This document shows, in pieces, positions 1 to 8,891 of a stretch of 43,752 bases of DNA. The position numbers were made by a program, and so were the translations under genes. This DNA is from Aeromonas dhakensis (GTDB lineage: Bacteria; Pseudomonadota; Gammaproteobacteria; Enterobacterales; Aeromonadaceae). The notes beneath the pieces were generated by a model. That model searched no databases. It was not told the origin of the DNA and saw only the letters and a program-made list of their open reading frames with translations. Positions within the stretch are counted from its first letter, which is position 1, and the number at the start of each line of letters is the position of its first letter. The stretch covers positions 1-43,752 of the forward strand of contig NZ_CDBH01000042.1 in the NCBI RefSeq assembly GCF_000820305.1. The letters are read 5' to 3'.

Positions 1-216
1 GTAGACCTGGATCTGGCGGGTACCGGGCGGCAGCGGGGGGCTGGTCGGCTCGGGTGGTGGCAGCACCCCCGGAGTGTGCATGGTGACGGGGGGCGCCGCG
101 GGGGGCGGTGCCGGCGGCTCGGCGGTGAGGGTCACCACCTCGGCCGGGGCGGGTGTCTGGCTCCAGCCGGGTGAGGAGAACAGCGGGATCAATCCCATCA
201 ACATCCATGCTTTCAA
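1..216 (-). CDS. Exported Pro-rich protein, N-terminal part only
   Basis: The frame is open from a TTG start at 216 to the window edge, giving 72 residues. An AAGGAGC ribosome binding site at 223-229 (minus strand) fixes this start. The N-terminus has a Lys, a hydrophobic core (MLMGLIPLF) and a likely cleavage after small residues, so a Sec signal peptide is likely. After it comes a stretch very rich in Pro and Ala, typical of a linker in a periplasmic or envelope protein. The family is not recognised and the functional domain lies outside the window. Confidence 0.6.
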   Translation of the reverse strand, partial: MKAWMLMGLIPLFSSPGWSQTPAPAEVVTLTAEPPAPPPAAPPVTMHTPGVLPPPEPTSPPLPPGTRQIQVY

Positions 217-326
217 CGGCTTGCTCCTTCAGCCTCGTTAGCCTTGTTGAGTAAAGCATCACGGCGCGGGCAGAACAAGCCCGCACAGGTCGAGGTGTGG
301 CCTCGGCTCACCATTTTGTGTGCGGC

Positions 327-361
327 AAAAAAAAAGCGAGGCCGCCCGGTGGCGGCCTCGC
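327..361 (-). terminator. Rho-independent terminator of the amylase gene
   Basis: An 11-bp GC-rich stem (336-346 with 351-361, loop CGGT) is followed on the minus strand by nine T residues (327-335). It lies 16 bp beyond the amylase stop codon. Confidence 0.9.
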
Positions 362-376
362 GCGGCTGTGGCCGGT

Positions 377-1774
377 TTACTCCTGCAGCCAGAGCCGGGC
401 GCTGCGGGCGGGAATGGCGACCCGCACCCACTGGCTCTGCACGTTGATCACGGCGCTCTGGTCGAGCACGTCCCGGTAGTTGCGATACCAGTTCATCTCG
501 AACTTGGCGGTATCAAGCCAGTACTCCTGCTCGTAGTCGCACTTGTTGATGCCGACCAGCCCCTGCTTGCCGCGCTTGAACAGCACGAAGCAGTCGCCGC
601 TGCCGACCAGCTGCATGGGCTGGCCCTGCACCGCGTTGTGGAAGCGGATCATCCCCTTGAGGTCGCTGCGCAGGTAGTAGTCCTGCCAGCGCAGCCCGTC
701 CTTGGCCTGAGTCTCGCCATGATCCGAATAGACCAGCGGCGAGCCGCCGTCGCGGCCGAGCAGGTAGGCATAGGCCAGCTTCTCGTCGGTCGGGTTCAGG
801 ATCTGGTAGCGAAAGCCGTCGTTGGTGGGGATGTCGTGGGTGATGGCGAAGGTGACCGCCCGACTGCCCGGCAGCGCCTGGCCGTAGGCACCGGGATCCG
901 CCAGCAGGTTCATGCTGCCACCATAGCCGAGCGCCCCGCGCAGGGAAGCAAACAGCGGGAAGTCATAGGCACCCTGACCGCTGCTGTCGAGGTAGGGCTT
1001 GAGGAAGCGCTCGTAGTCGTTGCTGCCGGCGCCGCCGGTGGTGATCACCTCGCCGAACACGTGCATCCCCTGCTTTATCTCGGGGGTGAACACGGCATTG
1101 ATCTGGTAATCGCTCATGTGCTTGACCGCATCGACCCGAAAGCCCTTGATGCCCATCCCCTTGAGCGCCTTGAGGTAGGCCTGCTGCTGGCTCACCACCC
1201 AGTTGTTGGGATCGAGATCCGGCAGCCCCTTGTCGCCGGCGCCGCCGCACAGCCGCCAGAACTGCACGTTGCCCGGATCGTTCCAGTCGCTGATGCACCC
1301 TTCCGGATGGAAGTCCTGGCCGGCCAGGAAGTTCTGGCCCAGATCGCCAAACAGCTTCTGCCGCTCGAAGTAGCCGGGGTTGGCGGCATAGCTTTGCAGC
1401 AGCTCGCTGCCGGGGTAGTTGAGATCGCTGCGCTTCCAGCTCTCGTTGGCCATGTGGTTGAGCACCACGTCCGCGTAGACGGCGATGCCCCGCGCCTGCA
1501 TGGCAGCGATCAGCTGCTCGAGCTCCTGCTTGTTGCCAAGGGGTGTATCGATGAGGCGCAGATCCTGGGGTTGGTAGCGTGCCCACCACTCGTTGCCCGA
1601 TGATTTGAGGGGCGGCGAGATGAGCACCTGTTTGTAGCCGGCAGCCTTGATGAGATCGGCCTTGGCGGTGACTTCACTGTATTTCCAGTTGAAGGCGTGC
1701 AGTATGACGTCGGCGTGTGCCAAAGGAGCGATCAGCATGCCTGCGATCGCCCAGATTCCCGCTGTGTGTTTCAT
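377..1774 (-). CDS. amyA: Secreted alpha-amylase, GH13
   Basis: This 465-residue protein hydrolyses internal alpha-1,4 bonds of starch outside the cell or in the periplasm. A signal peptide (residues 1-21, ending AHA) precedes the catalytic barrel. All four GH13 motifs are visible: DVVLNH at 102-107, GFRVDAVKH at 211-219 with nucleophile Asp215, GEV with acid/base Glu242, and ITHD with Asp314. The length matches the roughly 464-residue Aeromonas amylases. The gene appears monocistronic, with its own terminator downstream and a CRP-like site about 90 bp upstream, which would fit catabolite control. Confidence 0.93.
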   Translation of the reverse strand: MKHTAGIWAIAGMLIAPLAHADVILHAFNWKYSEVTAKADLIKAAGYKQVLISPPLKSSGNEWWARYQPQDLRLIDTPLGNKQELEQLIAAMQARGIAVYADVVLNHMANESWKRSDLNYPGSELLQSYAANPGYFERQKLFGDLGQNFLAGQDFHPEGCISDWNDPGNVQFWRLCGGAGDKGLPDLDPNNWVVSQQQAYLKALKGMGIKGFRVDAVKHMSDYQINAVFTPEIKQGMHVFGEVITTGGAGSNDYERFLKPYLDSSGQGAYDFPLFASLRGALGYGGSMNLLADPGAYGQALPGSRAVTFAITHDIPTNDGFRYQILNPTDEKLAYAYLLGRDGGSPLVYSDHGETQAKDGLRWQDYYLRSDLKGMIRFHNAVQGQPMQLVGSGDCFVLFKRGKQGLVGINKCDYEQEYWLDTAKFEMNWYRNYRDVLDQSAVINVQSQWVRVAIPARSARLWLQE

Positions 1775-1861
1775 TATTGTCAGTCCTTTTATTGGGTGCC
1801 CTGATGGGCACCCAGAGCCTCACACCAGCCTGGCTGGCCGGCAATCGCCTGACGGTGATTT

Positions 1862-1877
1862 TGTGAGCACTTTCAAA
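1862..1877. promoter_or_regulatory. Candidate CRP-cAMP site before the amylase gene
   Basis: The sequence TGTGA-N6-TCAAA differs from the consensus TGTGA-N6-TCACA at one position. It is 88 bp upstream of the amylase start. The site is seen in the sequence; its role is inferred. It could also act on the lasA-like side only as a coincidence, since that gene ends here. Confidence 0.4.
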
Positions 1878-1968
1878 GCGGACTGTGCGGATCTGTGACG
1901 GCTTGCAAAAAACCGCACAGATCCCATCATTACTGATTTTTCAATCACTTATCGGGCTGTATTGCAAC

Positions 1969-3132
1969 TCAGTCGACCCCGTTGTTGTAGAGCGGCTGCC
2001 AGGCACAGTAGCGCTGGCCATTGCGCTGGTTGTAGAGCCAGAAGCGGTTGCAGTTGTCGTCGTAGTTGCTGGCGCCGACGTTGACGGCATAGCTGCTCAG
2101 CTTCTGCCCCTGCAGGGACTGGAACACCCCGTTGTAGAGCAAGGAGAAGTGCAGGTGCGGGCCGGTGGAGGAGCCGCCCTCGCACAGGGCCTCGTTGCGG
2201 TTGCTGGCATAGGTGCCGATGGGGGTGTCGGCGGCCACGTAGTCGCCGCTGCGCACCGAGATCCCGCTCATGTGGTAGTAGTTGGTGGCCCAGCCGTTGG
2301 GGGCGGTGACTCGCACCTGGCAGCGGGAGAAGACGGTGACGGTGCCGCTGTTGGCGGCGGTGACCGTGTAGGTGGCGCCGCCCCAGCCAGGCCAGTCGTA
2401 GGAGACGTCGATGGAGGAGTAGGGGTAGCCGGAGCCGGTATGGGAGTGGGCGCCGTTGGCCTTCCAGCTGTAGCCCTGACGCCAGGGCAGCTGGAACTGA
2501 CCGCCGGCCAGCGGTGCGACGGGGGCGGCCGCGCCGTCCCCGGGGGAGGTCATGGCGTCCTGGCCAAACAAGGTCCGCCACTGCTCACCGAGCTGCTGCT
2601 GCACTGGCGCGCTCAACAGGCTGGCGAGGGCGGCCTGGTGCGCGGCTTGCGGCGCCAGGGCGGGGGCGCGGCGCGGGGTGAGCTGCAGCTGGGCGCGGGC
2701 CTGGTAGAAGCGCTCGGAGAGCTGGCGCGCCATCAGCTCCAGCTGGTTGTCAAAGCCCCTGGCTTTCACCAGCTTGGCGAATGGCGCTGCCATGGCCTGT
2801 TCGGAGGGGGCCGAGATGAGCTGGCTGCTCGTCTCCATCAGGGCCAGCAGCAGCTGGGGGTTGAGGCTGGTGATGCCGCTCCAGTGCAGGATCACCTCCT
2901 CCTTGGGTAGCAGGTGAGGCGCCTGTTGCAGCAGGAAGTCGTGTAGATCGAACGCCATGGCCGCCTCGCCGAACACGAAGTGGGCCTCATCCAGGGGGAG
3001 TGCCGAGGGCTGGCCGGCGGCAAACTGCTGCGCCGTGAAGTGATAGGGGGCAAGCGGGACATGGATGTCGCCGGCCCAGCTGGCGGCGGGCAGCAGGGCC
3101 AGCAGCAACAGGGAGGGGATCGGTCTGGACAT
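1969..3132 (-). CDS. lasA: LasA-like staphylolytic protease, M23 metallopeptidase
   Basis: This 387-residue secreted zinc endopeptidase resembles Pseudomonas LasA, which cuts the pentaglycine bridges of staphylococcal peptidoglycan and Gly-Gly bonds in elastin. The start at 3132 is chosen because AAGGAGC sits just upstream and the protein then begins with a clean signal peptide (residues 1-20, ending SWA). A propeptide of about 190 residues precedes the M23 domain. Zinc ligands are His229 and Asp242 (in AHSHTGSGYPYSS and IDVSYDWP) and His328 of the GPHLHF motif; His326 and His287 are likely catalytic. The C-terminal third matches LasA almost residue for residue from memory. An open extension to 3222 lacks a ribosome binding site. 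Confidence 0.92.
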   Translation of the reverse strand: MSRPIPSLLLLALLPAASWAGDIHVPLAPYHFTAQQFAAGQPSALPLDEAHFVFGEAAMAFDLHDFLLQQAPHLLPKEEVILHWSGITSLNPQLLLALMETSSQLISAPSEQAMAAPFAKLVKARGFDNQLELMARQLSERFYQARAQLQLTPRRAPALAPQAAHQAALASLLSAPVQQQLGEQWRTLFGQDAMTSPGDGAAAPVAPLAGGQFQLPWRQGYSWKANGAHSHTGSGYPYSSIDVSYDWPGWGGATYTVTAANSGTVTVFSRCQVRVTAPNGWATNYYHMSGISVRSGDYVAADTPIGTYASNRNEALCEGGSSTGPHLHFSLLYNGVFQSLQGQKLSSYAVNVGASNYDDNCNRFWLYNQRNGQRYCAWQPLYNNGVD

Positions 3133-3599
3133 GATAGCTCCTTGGCAAAGTGGTGAGGTGTCGGTGTGGGGATGACCCCACGCAGGCAACAACAGCGCGA
3201 TGCTATGCCAAGGCTTCACCATAGGGCGAAACGGTGAAGTTGCTATTCGAATGGAGCTTTTTATCCGGGGCGCTGACGAGAGTGACTTGTTAATAAATGT
3301 TTACATGTTCTGTTTGTAGAGCCAAATCAGTGAGTTGCGGGCCAAGAAATGGCGAGCTGCCGTAAAGGGCTAGGAGAAGGGACAAACAGTGTCTGCCTCT
3401 GGTTTGCCGTGCTAGGATTGCGGTTTGCCGCCGCGCCGGCAGCATGTTAAAAAGTATGCAACTTGATGTGGTTATTGGCTTTTTTGTTACTAAAAGCCGT
3501 GATATCTTCATGCTGGTCGGATCTCTTCGACCAACAACTTCTGTGCGAGGATCTGGCCGGATGGCCAAGGATGAAACGAGTGTGATAGGCAAACGGGCG
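3133..3599. other. Divergent intergenic region, lasA-like / acetyltransferase
   Basis: This AT-richer spacer should hold promoters for both flanking genes. The acetyltransferase frame remains open back to 3444, so some of this DNA could be coding if an upstream start is used. No repeat, RNA or operator is recognised. Confidence 0.4.
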
Positions 3600-4040
3600 A
3601 TGGAACTCACGTTCGAAGAGTACTGCGATGCGGATCTCTCCCTGATCAGGGACTACTACGAAACTACTTTCTCCCACTACGTGCCGGATCTGGCCGAGCG
3701 GATCTTCGTGGTACGCGACGCCCACTGGCTGGTGGGGGCCGTGCGCCTGCGCGACGAACAGGATTACTACCACCTGTGCGGCTTTCGCCTGCTGCCCCAC
3801 TATCAGTCGCTGGGGCTGGGCTCTCGTCTGTTGCAGCACGCCTGCAGCGATCTGCTGGACAAGCCGGTGATCTGCCAGGCCTTGCCGTTCGAAAAACCCT
3901 TCTACCTCAAGGCCGGCTTTGCCGACCTGCCCCTGCACGAGCTGGAGGGGCCGCTCTTCTCCCTTTATGACCAGCAGCGCGAACAGGGTTACCAGATCGA
4001 GCTGCTGGTGCGCCAGGCCAAGGCCCCGGTCTACAACTGA
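3600..4040 (+). CDS. GNAT-family N-acetyltransferase
   Basis: From the ATG at 3600 this is a 146-residue protein of typical GNAT length. The acetyl-CoA binding motif A is visible as the segment RLLPHYQSLGLGSRLLQHA (Q/R-x-x-G-x-G/A pattern), followed by a PFYLKAGF motif typical of the last strand-helix. It should transfer an acetyl group to a small molecule or protein amine in the cytoplasm; the substrate cannot be inferred. The start is uncertain: no strong ribosome binding site is seen, and in-frame ATGs at 3561 and 3444 are alternatives. It converges on the next gene with only 4 bp between stops. Confidence 0.75.
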   Translation: MELTFEEYCDADLSLIRDYYETTFSHYVPDLAERIFVVRDAHWLVGAVRLRDEQDYYHLCGFRLLPHYQSLGLGSRLLQHACSDLLDKPVICQALPFEKPFYLKAGFADLPLHELEGPLFSLYDQQREQGYQIELLVRQAKAPVYN

Positions 4041-4044
4041 TCCC

Positions 4045-4587
4045 TTACTGGGGCTTGGTCAGCAGGTGGATCTTGCCCGGTGACAGCTCCAGCCCCAGCA
4101 GATTCTCCTTCAGCCAGGCCTGATTCGGATCCTTGGCATCGAGCCGGTAGACAGGTTGGGTCTCCAGCCGCTTCTCCATGCTCTGCAGCAGCATGCCGAG
4201 CATGAAGCCGAACTTCTGCTGCGCCGCCTCAGGTTCCAGCTTGTATTCAATCAACTTCATGTTGTCGAGGAACAGGGCGCTCTGCGCCTTGTCGTAGCGC
4301 GGCCTCGCCTCGTAGGCCATGTTCAGCCTGGCGTCGTATTCGGTGTTGTCCGGCAGGGCGATCTTGAGCTTGCCCTTGCCGTAGACCCGGGCGGTGTCCG
4401 GGCTCTGACGCCCGATCTGCACGTCGCTCTGCTCGAGCTGCACATGGGCCTTGATGATGCCGGGCAGCTCCAGCTGTTTGTTCACTTGCACCTGGGATTG
4501 CAGGTACTGGTTTATCTGTTGCTCATTGATGTCATATGAGCCTTGACCTAGCATGGCCAGACTGAGCAGCATAGATGACAGGATCAT
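4045..4587 (-). CDS. DUF1439 family (YceB-like) envelope protein
   Basis: This is a 180-residue protein. A hydrophobic N-terminus (MILSSMLLSLAMLGQG) looks like a signal peptide. The mature part begins YDINEQQINQYLQ, the hallmark opening of the YceB/DUF1439 lipoprotein family. Unlike E. coli YceB no lipobox Cys is visible, so this copy may be periplasmic rather than lipid-anchored. The start at 4587 is chosen for the signal peptide; the upstream ribosome binding site is weak, and a longer frame reaches 4758. Function of the family is unknown. Confidence 0.7.
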   Translation of the reverse strand: MILSSMLLSLAMLGQGSYDINEQQINQYLQSQVQVNKQLELPGIIKAHVQLEQSDVQIGRQSPDTARVYGKGKLKIALPDNTEYDARLNMAYEARPRYDKAQSALFLDNMKLIEYKLEPEAAQQKFGFMLGMLLQSMEKRLETQPVYRLDAKDPNQAWLKENLLGLELSPGKIHLLTKPQ

Positions 4588-4683
4588 GCTAACGACCTGA
4601 TTGAATGGGTGTGTCTTACAGCATACCATCCTGCTTTCGTGGGATCTGCCCACCGCTTTCACCCCTGTGTAAAAGGAGTTCTC

Positions 4684-6165
4684 GTGATCAACGGTCTGGA
4701 GCACGACATCCAACTGCTGTTTTCCCAGTTCCTGGGCTGGTTGCTGCTGCTGTTTCACACCGTGATCGTGGCGGGGGTCTCATTGCGGGTGGTGATGAAG
4801 CGACGCCCCATCGGGGTCTCGCTCGCCTGGCTCGCCCTCATCTATGCCATCCCGTTTGCCGGGGTCGGCTTCTACGTGCTGTTTGGCGAAATTCGCCTCG
4901 GCCGGCGGCGCGCCGAGCGGGCCCAAGCCATGTACCGCCCTTACGCCATCTGGATCCGCCAGCTGGCCCGGCTCTTCCCCCAGCACTGCTGCGAGGTGGG
5001 GGAGAAGGCCCAGCCGTTGCATGATCTGATCCAGGGCAGACTGGCCATGCCCATGCTCTCCGGCAACCGGATGACGTTGCTCAGCAAGCCGGAAGCCATC
5101 CTGCGCGAGATAGTGCGCGACATCCGCCAATCTTCCCAGTCCTGCTACCTGGAGTTCTACATCTGGCACCCGGGCGGCGACACCGACGAGGTGTGTGAAG
5201 CCTTGATGGAAGTGGCGGCGCGCGGCGTGGATTGTCGCTTGCTGCTCGATTCCATGGGCAGCAAGACCTTCTTCCGCTCGCCCTGGCCTAAGAAGCTGCG
5301 CAAGGCGGGGGTCAAGCTGGTGGAGGTGCTGCCGGTCGGGGCCTGGCGCATCCCGTTCCAGCGCCAGGATTTGCGTATGCACCGCAAGCTGGTGGTGATC
5401 GATGACAGGGTCGGTTACACCGGCTCCATGAACATGGTGGATCCCCGCTTCTTCAAGCAGAACGCCGGGGTCGGCCAGTGGGTCGACATCATGATCCGGG
5501 TACAGGGCCCCATGGTGCCGCTGATGTGGTCCATCTTCGTCTGGGACTGGGAGATGGAGACCGGCGAGCGGCTGCTCGACAGCCTGCAGCACGAGCCGGA
5601 GGCCTGGCCCCAGAGCAACTACCGGGCCCAGCTCATCCCGTCCGGCCCCTTCGTCGGCGGCGACTGCATCCAGCAGAGCCTGCTGCTGGCCATCTACCAG
5701 GCCCGCCACCATCTGGTGCTGACCACCCCCTACTTCGTGCCGGACGATCCGCTGGCGGCGGCGCTCTCCTCGGCGGCGGCCCGCGGCGTGCAGGTGCAGC
5801 TGGTGCTGCCGGCGCGCAACGACTCCATCATGGCCAATTACGCCTGCAATGCCTTCATGGAAGAGCTGCTGGAGGCGGGGGTGGAGATCTACCGCTACGA
5901 CGCCGGCCTGCTGCACACCAAGAGCGTGCTGGTGGATGACGACTTCGCCCTGGTGGGGACGGTCAACCTGGATCGGCGCAGCCTCTGGCTCAACTTCGAG
6001 GTGACCCTGCTCATCGACAACCCGGTGTTCGTCGCCGAGATGACCCAGCTGGTGCAGGGCTACATGGTAGAGGCGACGCCCATGTCGCTGGCCAAGTGGC
6101 GGGCACGCCCCTGGTACAAGAAGGCAATGGAGAACATGTTCTATCTGTTCAGCCCCTTGTTGTGA
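4684..6165 (+). CDS. clsA: Cardiolipin synthase A, PLD superfamily
   Basis: This 493-residue inner-membrane enzyme joins two phosphatidylglycerols into cardiolipin and glycerol. The GTG start at 4684 is preceded by AAAAGGAG. Two N-terminal transmembrane helices (about residues 15-35 and 45-68) are followed by two PLD catalytic HxKxxxxD motifs, at His233 (HRKLVVIDD) and His411 (HTKSVLVDD). The C-terminus FYLFSPLL matches E. coli ClsA (486 residues). It is divergent from the DUF1439 gene, the two starts being about 100 bp apart, so they share a promoter region. Confidence 0.95.
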   Translation: MINGLEHDIQLLFSQFLGWLLLLFHTVIVAGVSLRVVMKRRPIGVSLAWLALIYAIPFAGVGFYVLFGEIRLGRRRAERAQAMYRPYAIWIRQLARLFPQHCCEVGEKAQPLHDLIQGRLAMPMLSGNRMTLLSKPEAILREIVRDIRQSSQSCYLEFYIWHPGGDTDEVCEALMEVAARGVDCRLLLDSMGSKTFFRSPWPKKLRKAGVKLVEVLPVGAWRIPFQRQDLRMHRKLVVIDDRVGYTGSMNMVDPRFFKQNAGVGQWVDIMIRVQGPMVPLMWSIFVWDWEMETGERLLDSLQHEPEAWPQSNYRAQLIPSGPFVGGDCIQQSLLLAIYQARHHLVLTTPYFVPDDPLAAALSSAAARGVQVQLVLPARNDSIMANYACNAFMEELLEAGVEIYRYDAGLLHTKSVLVDDDFALVGTVNLDRRSLWLNFEVTLLIDNPVFVAEMTQLVQGYMVEATPMSLAKWRARPWYKKAMENMFYLFSPLL

Positions 6166-6260
6166 CATCACTTAATTGTGGTCGGCGCCGAATTGCGCTT
6201 GCCTCCCCCCGAACTTGCCCCGTAGAGTGCGGCAATCACTCCCTGGAGAACGGAATAAAG

Positions 6261-7523
6261 ATGAAGAAGCGAGTATCGCTGGCCGTCACGGCGGCCTTGG
6301 TGGTGGGTGGGCTGGGGGCCTGCTGGTACACGGGCAACGCGTTCGACCGCATCATGGCCGAGCAGATCGCCAAGGTGAAGCAGGAGAGCGGCATCGAGTT
6401 GAGCTGGCAGCCGGGTTCGAGCAACCTGTTCACTCGCGATGGCGTACTGAAGATGGTGATCACCCCGCAGACCCTGGCCAGCCTGGATGGTCAGCTGGAG
6501 GGGAGCGAGCCGGTCGAGGTGCAGTTCATCGTCGACAGCCGCATCCTGCCGCTCTACATCAAGAGCAACATGCTGCTCGACACCAGGCAAGGTTCGCTGG
6601 CGCCCGTGTTCAGTGCCTTCAAAATGGAGCAGTGGCAGTTTGGCATCGAGTCGGTCAGCAGCCTGTGGACCTCCAGCAACAGCAGCCGCTTCTGGGCCAA
6701 CGAGTTCAAGGTCAAGCAGGGGCTCGACGAGTTCAGCTTCCTGCCGATGAAGGGTGACTATCACGGCGATCTGGAAGGCAATGGCCACCTCACCTTCCAC
6801 TGGCAGGGGATGACCCTGCACGAAGAGCAGAACAAGATGGACATGGTGCTGGCCGAGCTCAAAGGCAGCGCCGACATGGCCGAGATCCGCGGCATCTGGC
6901 TCTCTCCCCGCAGCGACATGACCCTCTCCGCGCTGTCGGTACAGCTGCCGGACAACGTCAAGTTCTCCCTGCAGGGGCTGACCTCCGAGACCCAGCTGGC
7001 TGGGGATGATGCCCAGACCCTCTCCAGCAGCTACCAGATGAAGGTGGATACCCTCAATCTGGAGAACGAGGCGGACAACCTGGCGCTGACCCAGAGCAAG
7101 CTGGCCCTTAATCTGAAGGGGCTGGATCTGGAAGGCTATCAGGCGCTGCAGGCCTCCAGCGGCCAGGGCGTGGAGGAGGAAGCGATCCAGCAGGCGCTGG
7201 ACAAGATGCTCAAGCGTGGCGCCACGCTGGAGCTGGTGGACTTGAGCTCCCATCTCAACGGCGAGCCGGTGGCCATGAAGGGCGACATCAAGCTGGCGGG
7301 CACCTCGCTCGAGCAGCTATTCAACAGCGAAGAGGGGATGCACGCCCTCTCCGGCCTGCTGCACGCCAACCTGAGCGGCAAACTGGGCAAGGCGGTGCCG
7401 CAGCTGGCACCCATGCTGGACCAGTTCGCTGCCATGGGGTATCTCAAGGCGGACAAGGATCAGCTTACGGCCGAGATCAAGCTCGACAAGGGCGCCATGA
7501 CCATCAACGATCTGCCGCTCTGA
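6261..7523 (+). CDS. YdgA-like DUF945 protein
   Basis: This 420-residue protein starts at 6261 after a GGAGAACGGAAT leader. Residues 1-25 form an uncleaved signal anchor or signal peptide (KKRVSLAVTAALVVGGLGACWYTG). The following FDRIMAEQIAKVKQ and the long beta-rich body are typical of the YdgA/DUF945 family, whose members are inner-membrane-anchored periplasmic proteins of unclear role. It is somewhat shorter than E. coli YdgA (about 500 residues). A Cys in the hydrophobic segment lacks a good lipobox. A strong palindromic terminator follows. Confidence 0.75.
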   Translation: MKKRVSLAVTAALVVGGLGACWYTGNAFDRIMAEQIAKVKQESGIELSWQPGSSNLFTRDGVLKMVITPQTLASLDGQLEGSEPVEVQFIVDSRILPLYIKSNMLLDTRQGSLAPVFSAFKMEQWQFGIESVSSLWTSSNSSRFWANEFKVKQGLDEFSFLPMKGDYHGDLEGNGHLTFHWQGMTLHEEQNKMDMVLAELKGSADMAEIRGIWLSPRSDMTLSALSVQLPDNVKFSLQGLTSETQLAGDDAQTLSSSYQMKVDTLNLENEADNLALTQSKLALNLKGLDLEGYQALQASSGQGVEEEAIQQALDKMLKRGATLELVDLSSHLNGEPVAMKGDIKLAGTSLEQLFNSEEGMHALSGLLHANLSGKLGKAVPQLAPMLDQFAAMGYLKADKDQLTAEIKLDKGAMTINDLPL

Positions 7524-7548
7524 TTGACGTCGCGTCAGTGCACATGGA

Positions 7549-7574
7549 ACAAAGGCTCCCGCGGGAGCCTTTGT
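7549..7574. terminator. Bidirectional terminator between ydgA-like gene and purU
   Basis: A perfect 26-bp palindrome centred on CCCGCGGG lies between two converging genes. The plus-strand side is followed by GTCGTTTTC; the minus-strand side has a weaker T content. Confidence 0.85.
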
Positions 7575-7592
7575 CGTTTTCAGTGGCTGGAG

Positions 7593-8438
7593 TTACTTGA
7601 ACACCACCGTCTTGTTGCCGTAGACGAACACCCGCTCGTTCAGCACCAGCTCGAGCGCCCGGCTCAGCACGGACTTCTCCACGTCGCGGCCGGCCTTGGC
7701 CATGTCGTCGGCACTGAAGGTGTGATCGACGTGGATCACGTCCTGCTCGACGATGGGGCCCTCATCCAGATCGTCGGTAACGAAGTGGGCGGTGGCGCCG
7801 ATCAGCTTGACCCCGCGATCGAAGGCCTGGCGATAGGGGCGGGCACCGATGAAGGCGGGCAGGAAGGAGTGGTGGATGTTGATGATCTTGCGCGGATAGG
7901 CTTCGACGAAACTCGGGGTCAGCACCCGCATGTACTTGGCCAGCACCACGTAGTCGGGCTGGTAGCCGTCGATGATGGCGCGCACCTGCTCTTCGTGCTC
8001 GGTGCGGCTCAGATCCTCGTGGCTGACGGTGTGGAACGGAATGTCGAACTTGCCGGTCAGCTCGGCGAGGGTGTCGTAGTTGCCGATCACTGCCACTATG
8101 TCCATGTCCAGCGCACCGGCGTAGTTCTTCATCAGGATGTCGCCGAGGCAGTGGGTCTCTTTGGTCACCAGGATGACGATGCGCTTCTTGCCGGCCTTGA
8201 CCAGCCGACGCTGGGCACCGGCGGGCAGGGCATCATCGAGGTCGGCCAGCAGGGTCTCGTCGTTGAAGCGCCCCTCCAGCTCGGTGCGCATGAAGAAGCG
8301 GCCGTTTTCGTGATCCACGAACTCGTCGTTCTTGTTGATGTTGAGCTGGTGCTTATAGCAGATGTTGGTGATCTTGGCGATGAGGCCCTTGGCGTCCGGG
8401 CAGTCCGTCAGCAGTATTTTCTTTTCCATCTCTATCAT
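7593..8438 (-). CDS. purU: Formyltetrahydrofolate deformylase
   Basis: This 281-residue cytosolic enzyme hydrolyses 10-formyl-THF to THF and formate, supplying formate for the PurT step and balancing one-carbon pools. An N-terminal ACT domain (about 5-85) precedes a formyl-transferase domain. Catalytic motifs are NIHHSFLPAF (Asn187, His189) and TDDLDEGP (Asp225). The start at 8438 has an ACGGAATC leader; an in-frame ATG nine bases later is less well placed. Length matches E. coli PurU (280). Confidence 0.95.
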   Translation of the reverse strand: MIEMEKKILLTDCPDAKGLIAKITNICYKHQLNINKNDEFVDHENGRFFMRTELEGRFNDETLLADLDDALPAGAQRRLVKAGKKRIVILVTKETHCLGDILMKNYAGALDMDIVAVIGNYDTLAELTGKFDIPFHTVSHEDLSRTEHEEQVRAIIDGYQPDYVVLAKYMRVLTPSFVEAYPRKIINIHHSFLPAFIGARPYRQAFDRGVKLIGATAHFVTDDLDEGPIVEQDVIHVDHTFSADDMAKAGRDVEKSVLSRALELVLNERVFVYGNKTVVFK

Positions 8439-8632
8439 GATTCCGTTGGTGTTGTTGGCGCCTGAGTCTGCGCAGGCCGCGCGTTTTTTCTGGCACTATG
8501 CCACAAACAAAATCAGAAAGGACAGCGCGCCGTGCATCCGGGCGATCCGTGCCCCGGAGCAGGCATGCTATTCATCCTTGATGGGTTTTGTGCTGGTATC
8601 CGGCGCCGTTTTTCTTTAGGCTGTCTGCGCTT

Positions 8633-8785
8633 ATTCTCAGGGCGGGGTGAAATTCCCCACCGGCGGTATCCCGATCTGACTCGGGGAGCCCGCGAGCGCC
8701 CGACCCGGTATTGCACCGGGACGGGGTCAGCAGATCCGGTGAGATGCCGGAGCCGACGGTCACAGTCCGGATGAAAGAGGATAAG
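8633..8785 (+). ncRNA. FMN riboswitch (RFN element)
   Basis: The conserved RFN landmarks are all visible: the opening TCAGGGCGGGGTGAAATTCC, the CCCACCGGCGGT arm, the variable arm, the GATCCGGTGAGATGCCGGAGCCGACGG region split into shorter helices, and the closing GTCCGGATGAAAGAGG. It sits about 105 bp upstream of ribB. FMN binding is expected to reduce ribB expression by premature termination or by blocking translation. Confidence 0.97.
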
Positions 8786-8891
8786 ACAGACTATTGCAGG
8801 CAAGCCCCCCGCGGGCCGGCCGCCGCATGCCTATCTCTGTCTGCCTTTCCATGCCCTGATTCTGGTCCTTGTCTTGTTTAGGAGTCTTACC

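Noticed and set aside
320..1603. Long plus-strand open frame opposite the amylase gene
   Set aside because: It lies entirely antisense to a clear GH13 gene, is Ala/Val-rich with no family motifs, and is expected by chance in GC-rich DNA.
1885..2910. Plus-strand frame opposite the LasA-like gene
   Set aside because: Low-complexity Val/Ala/Gly protein with no motifs, antisense to a well-supported protease.
4780..6171. 463-codon minus-strand frame opposite clsA
   Set aside because: His/Gln-rich shadow of a well-supported enzyme gene.
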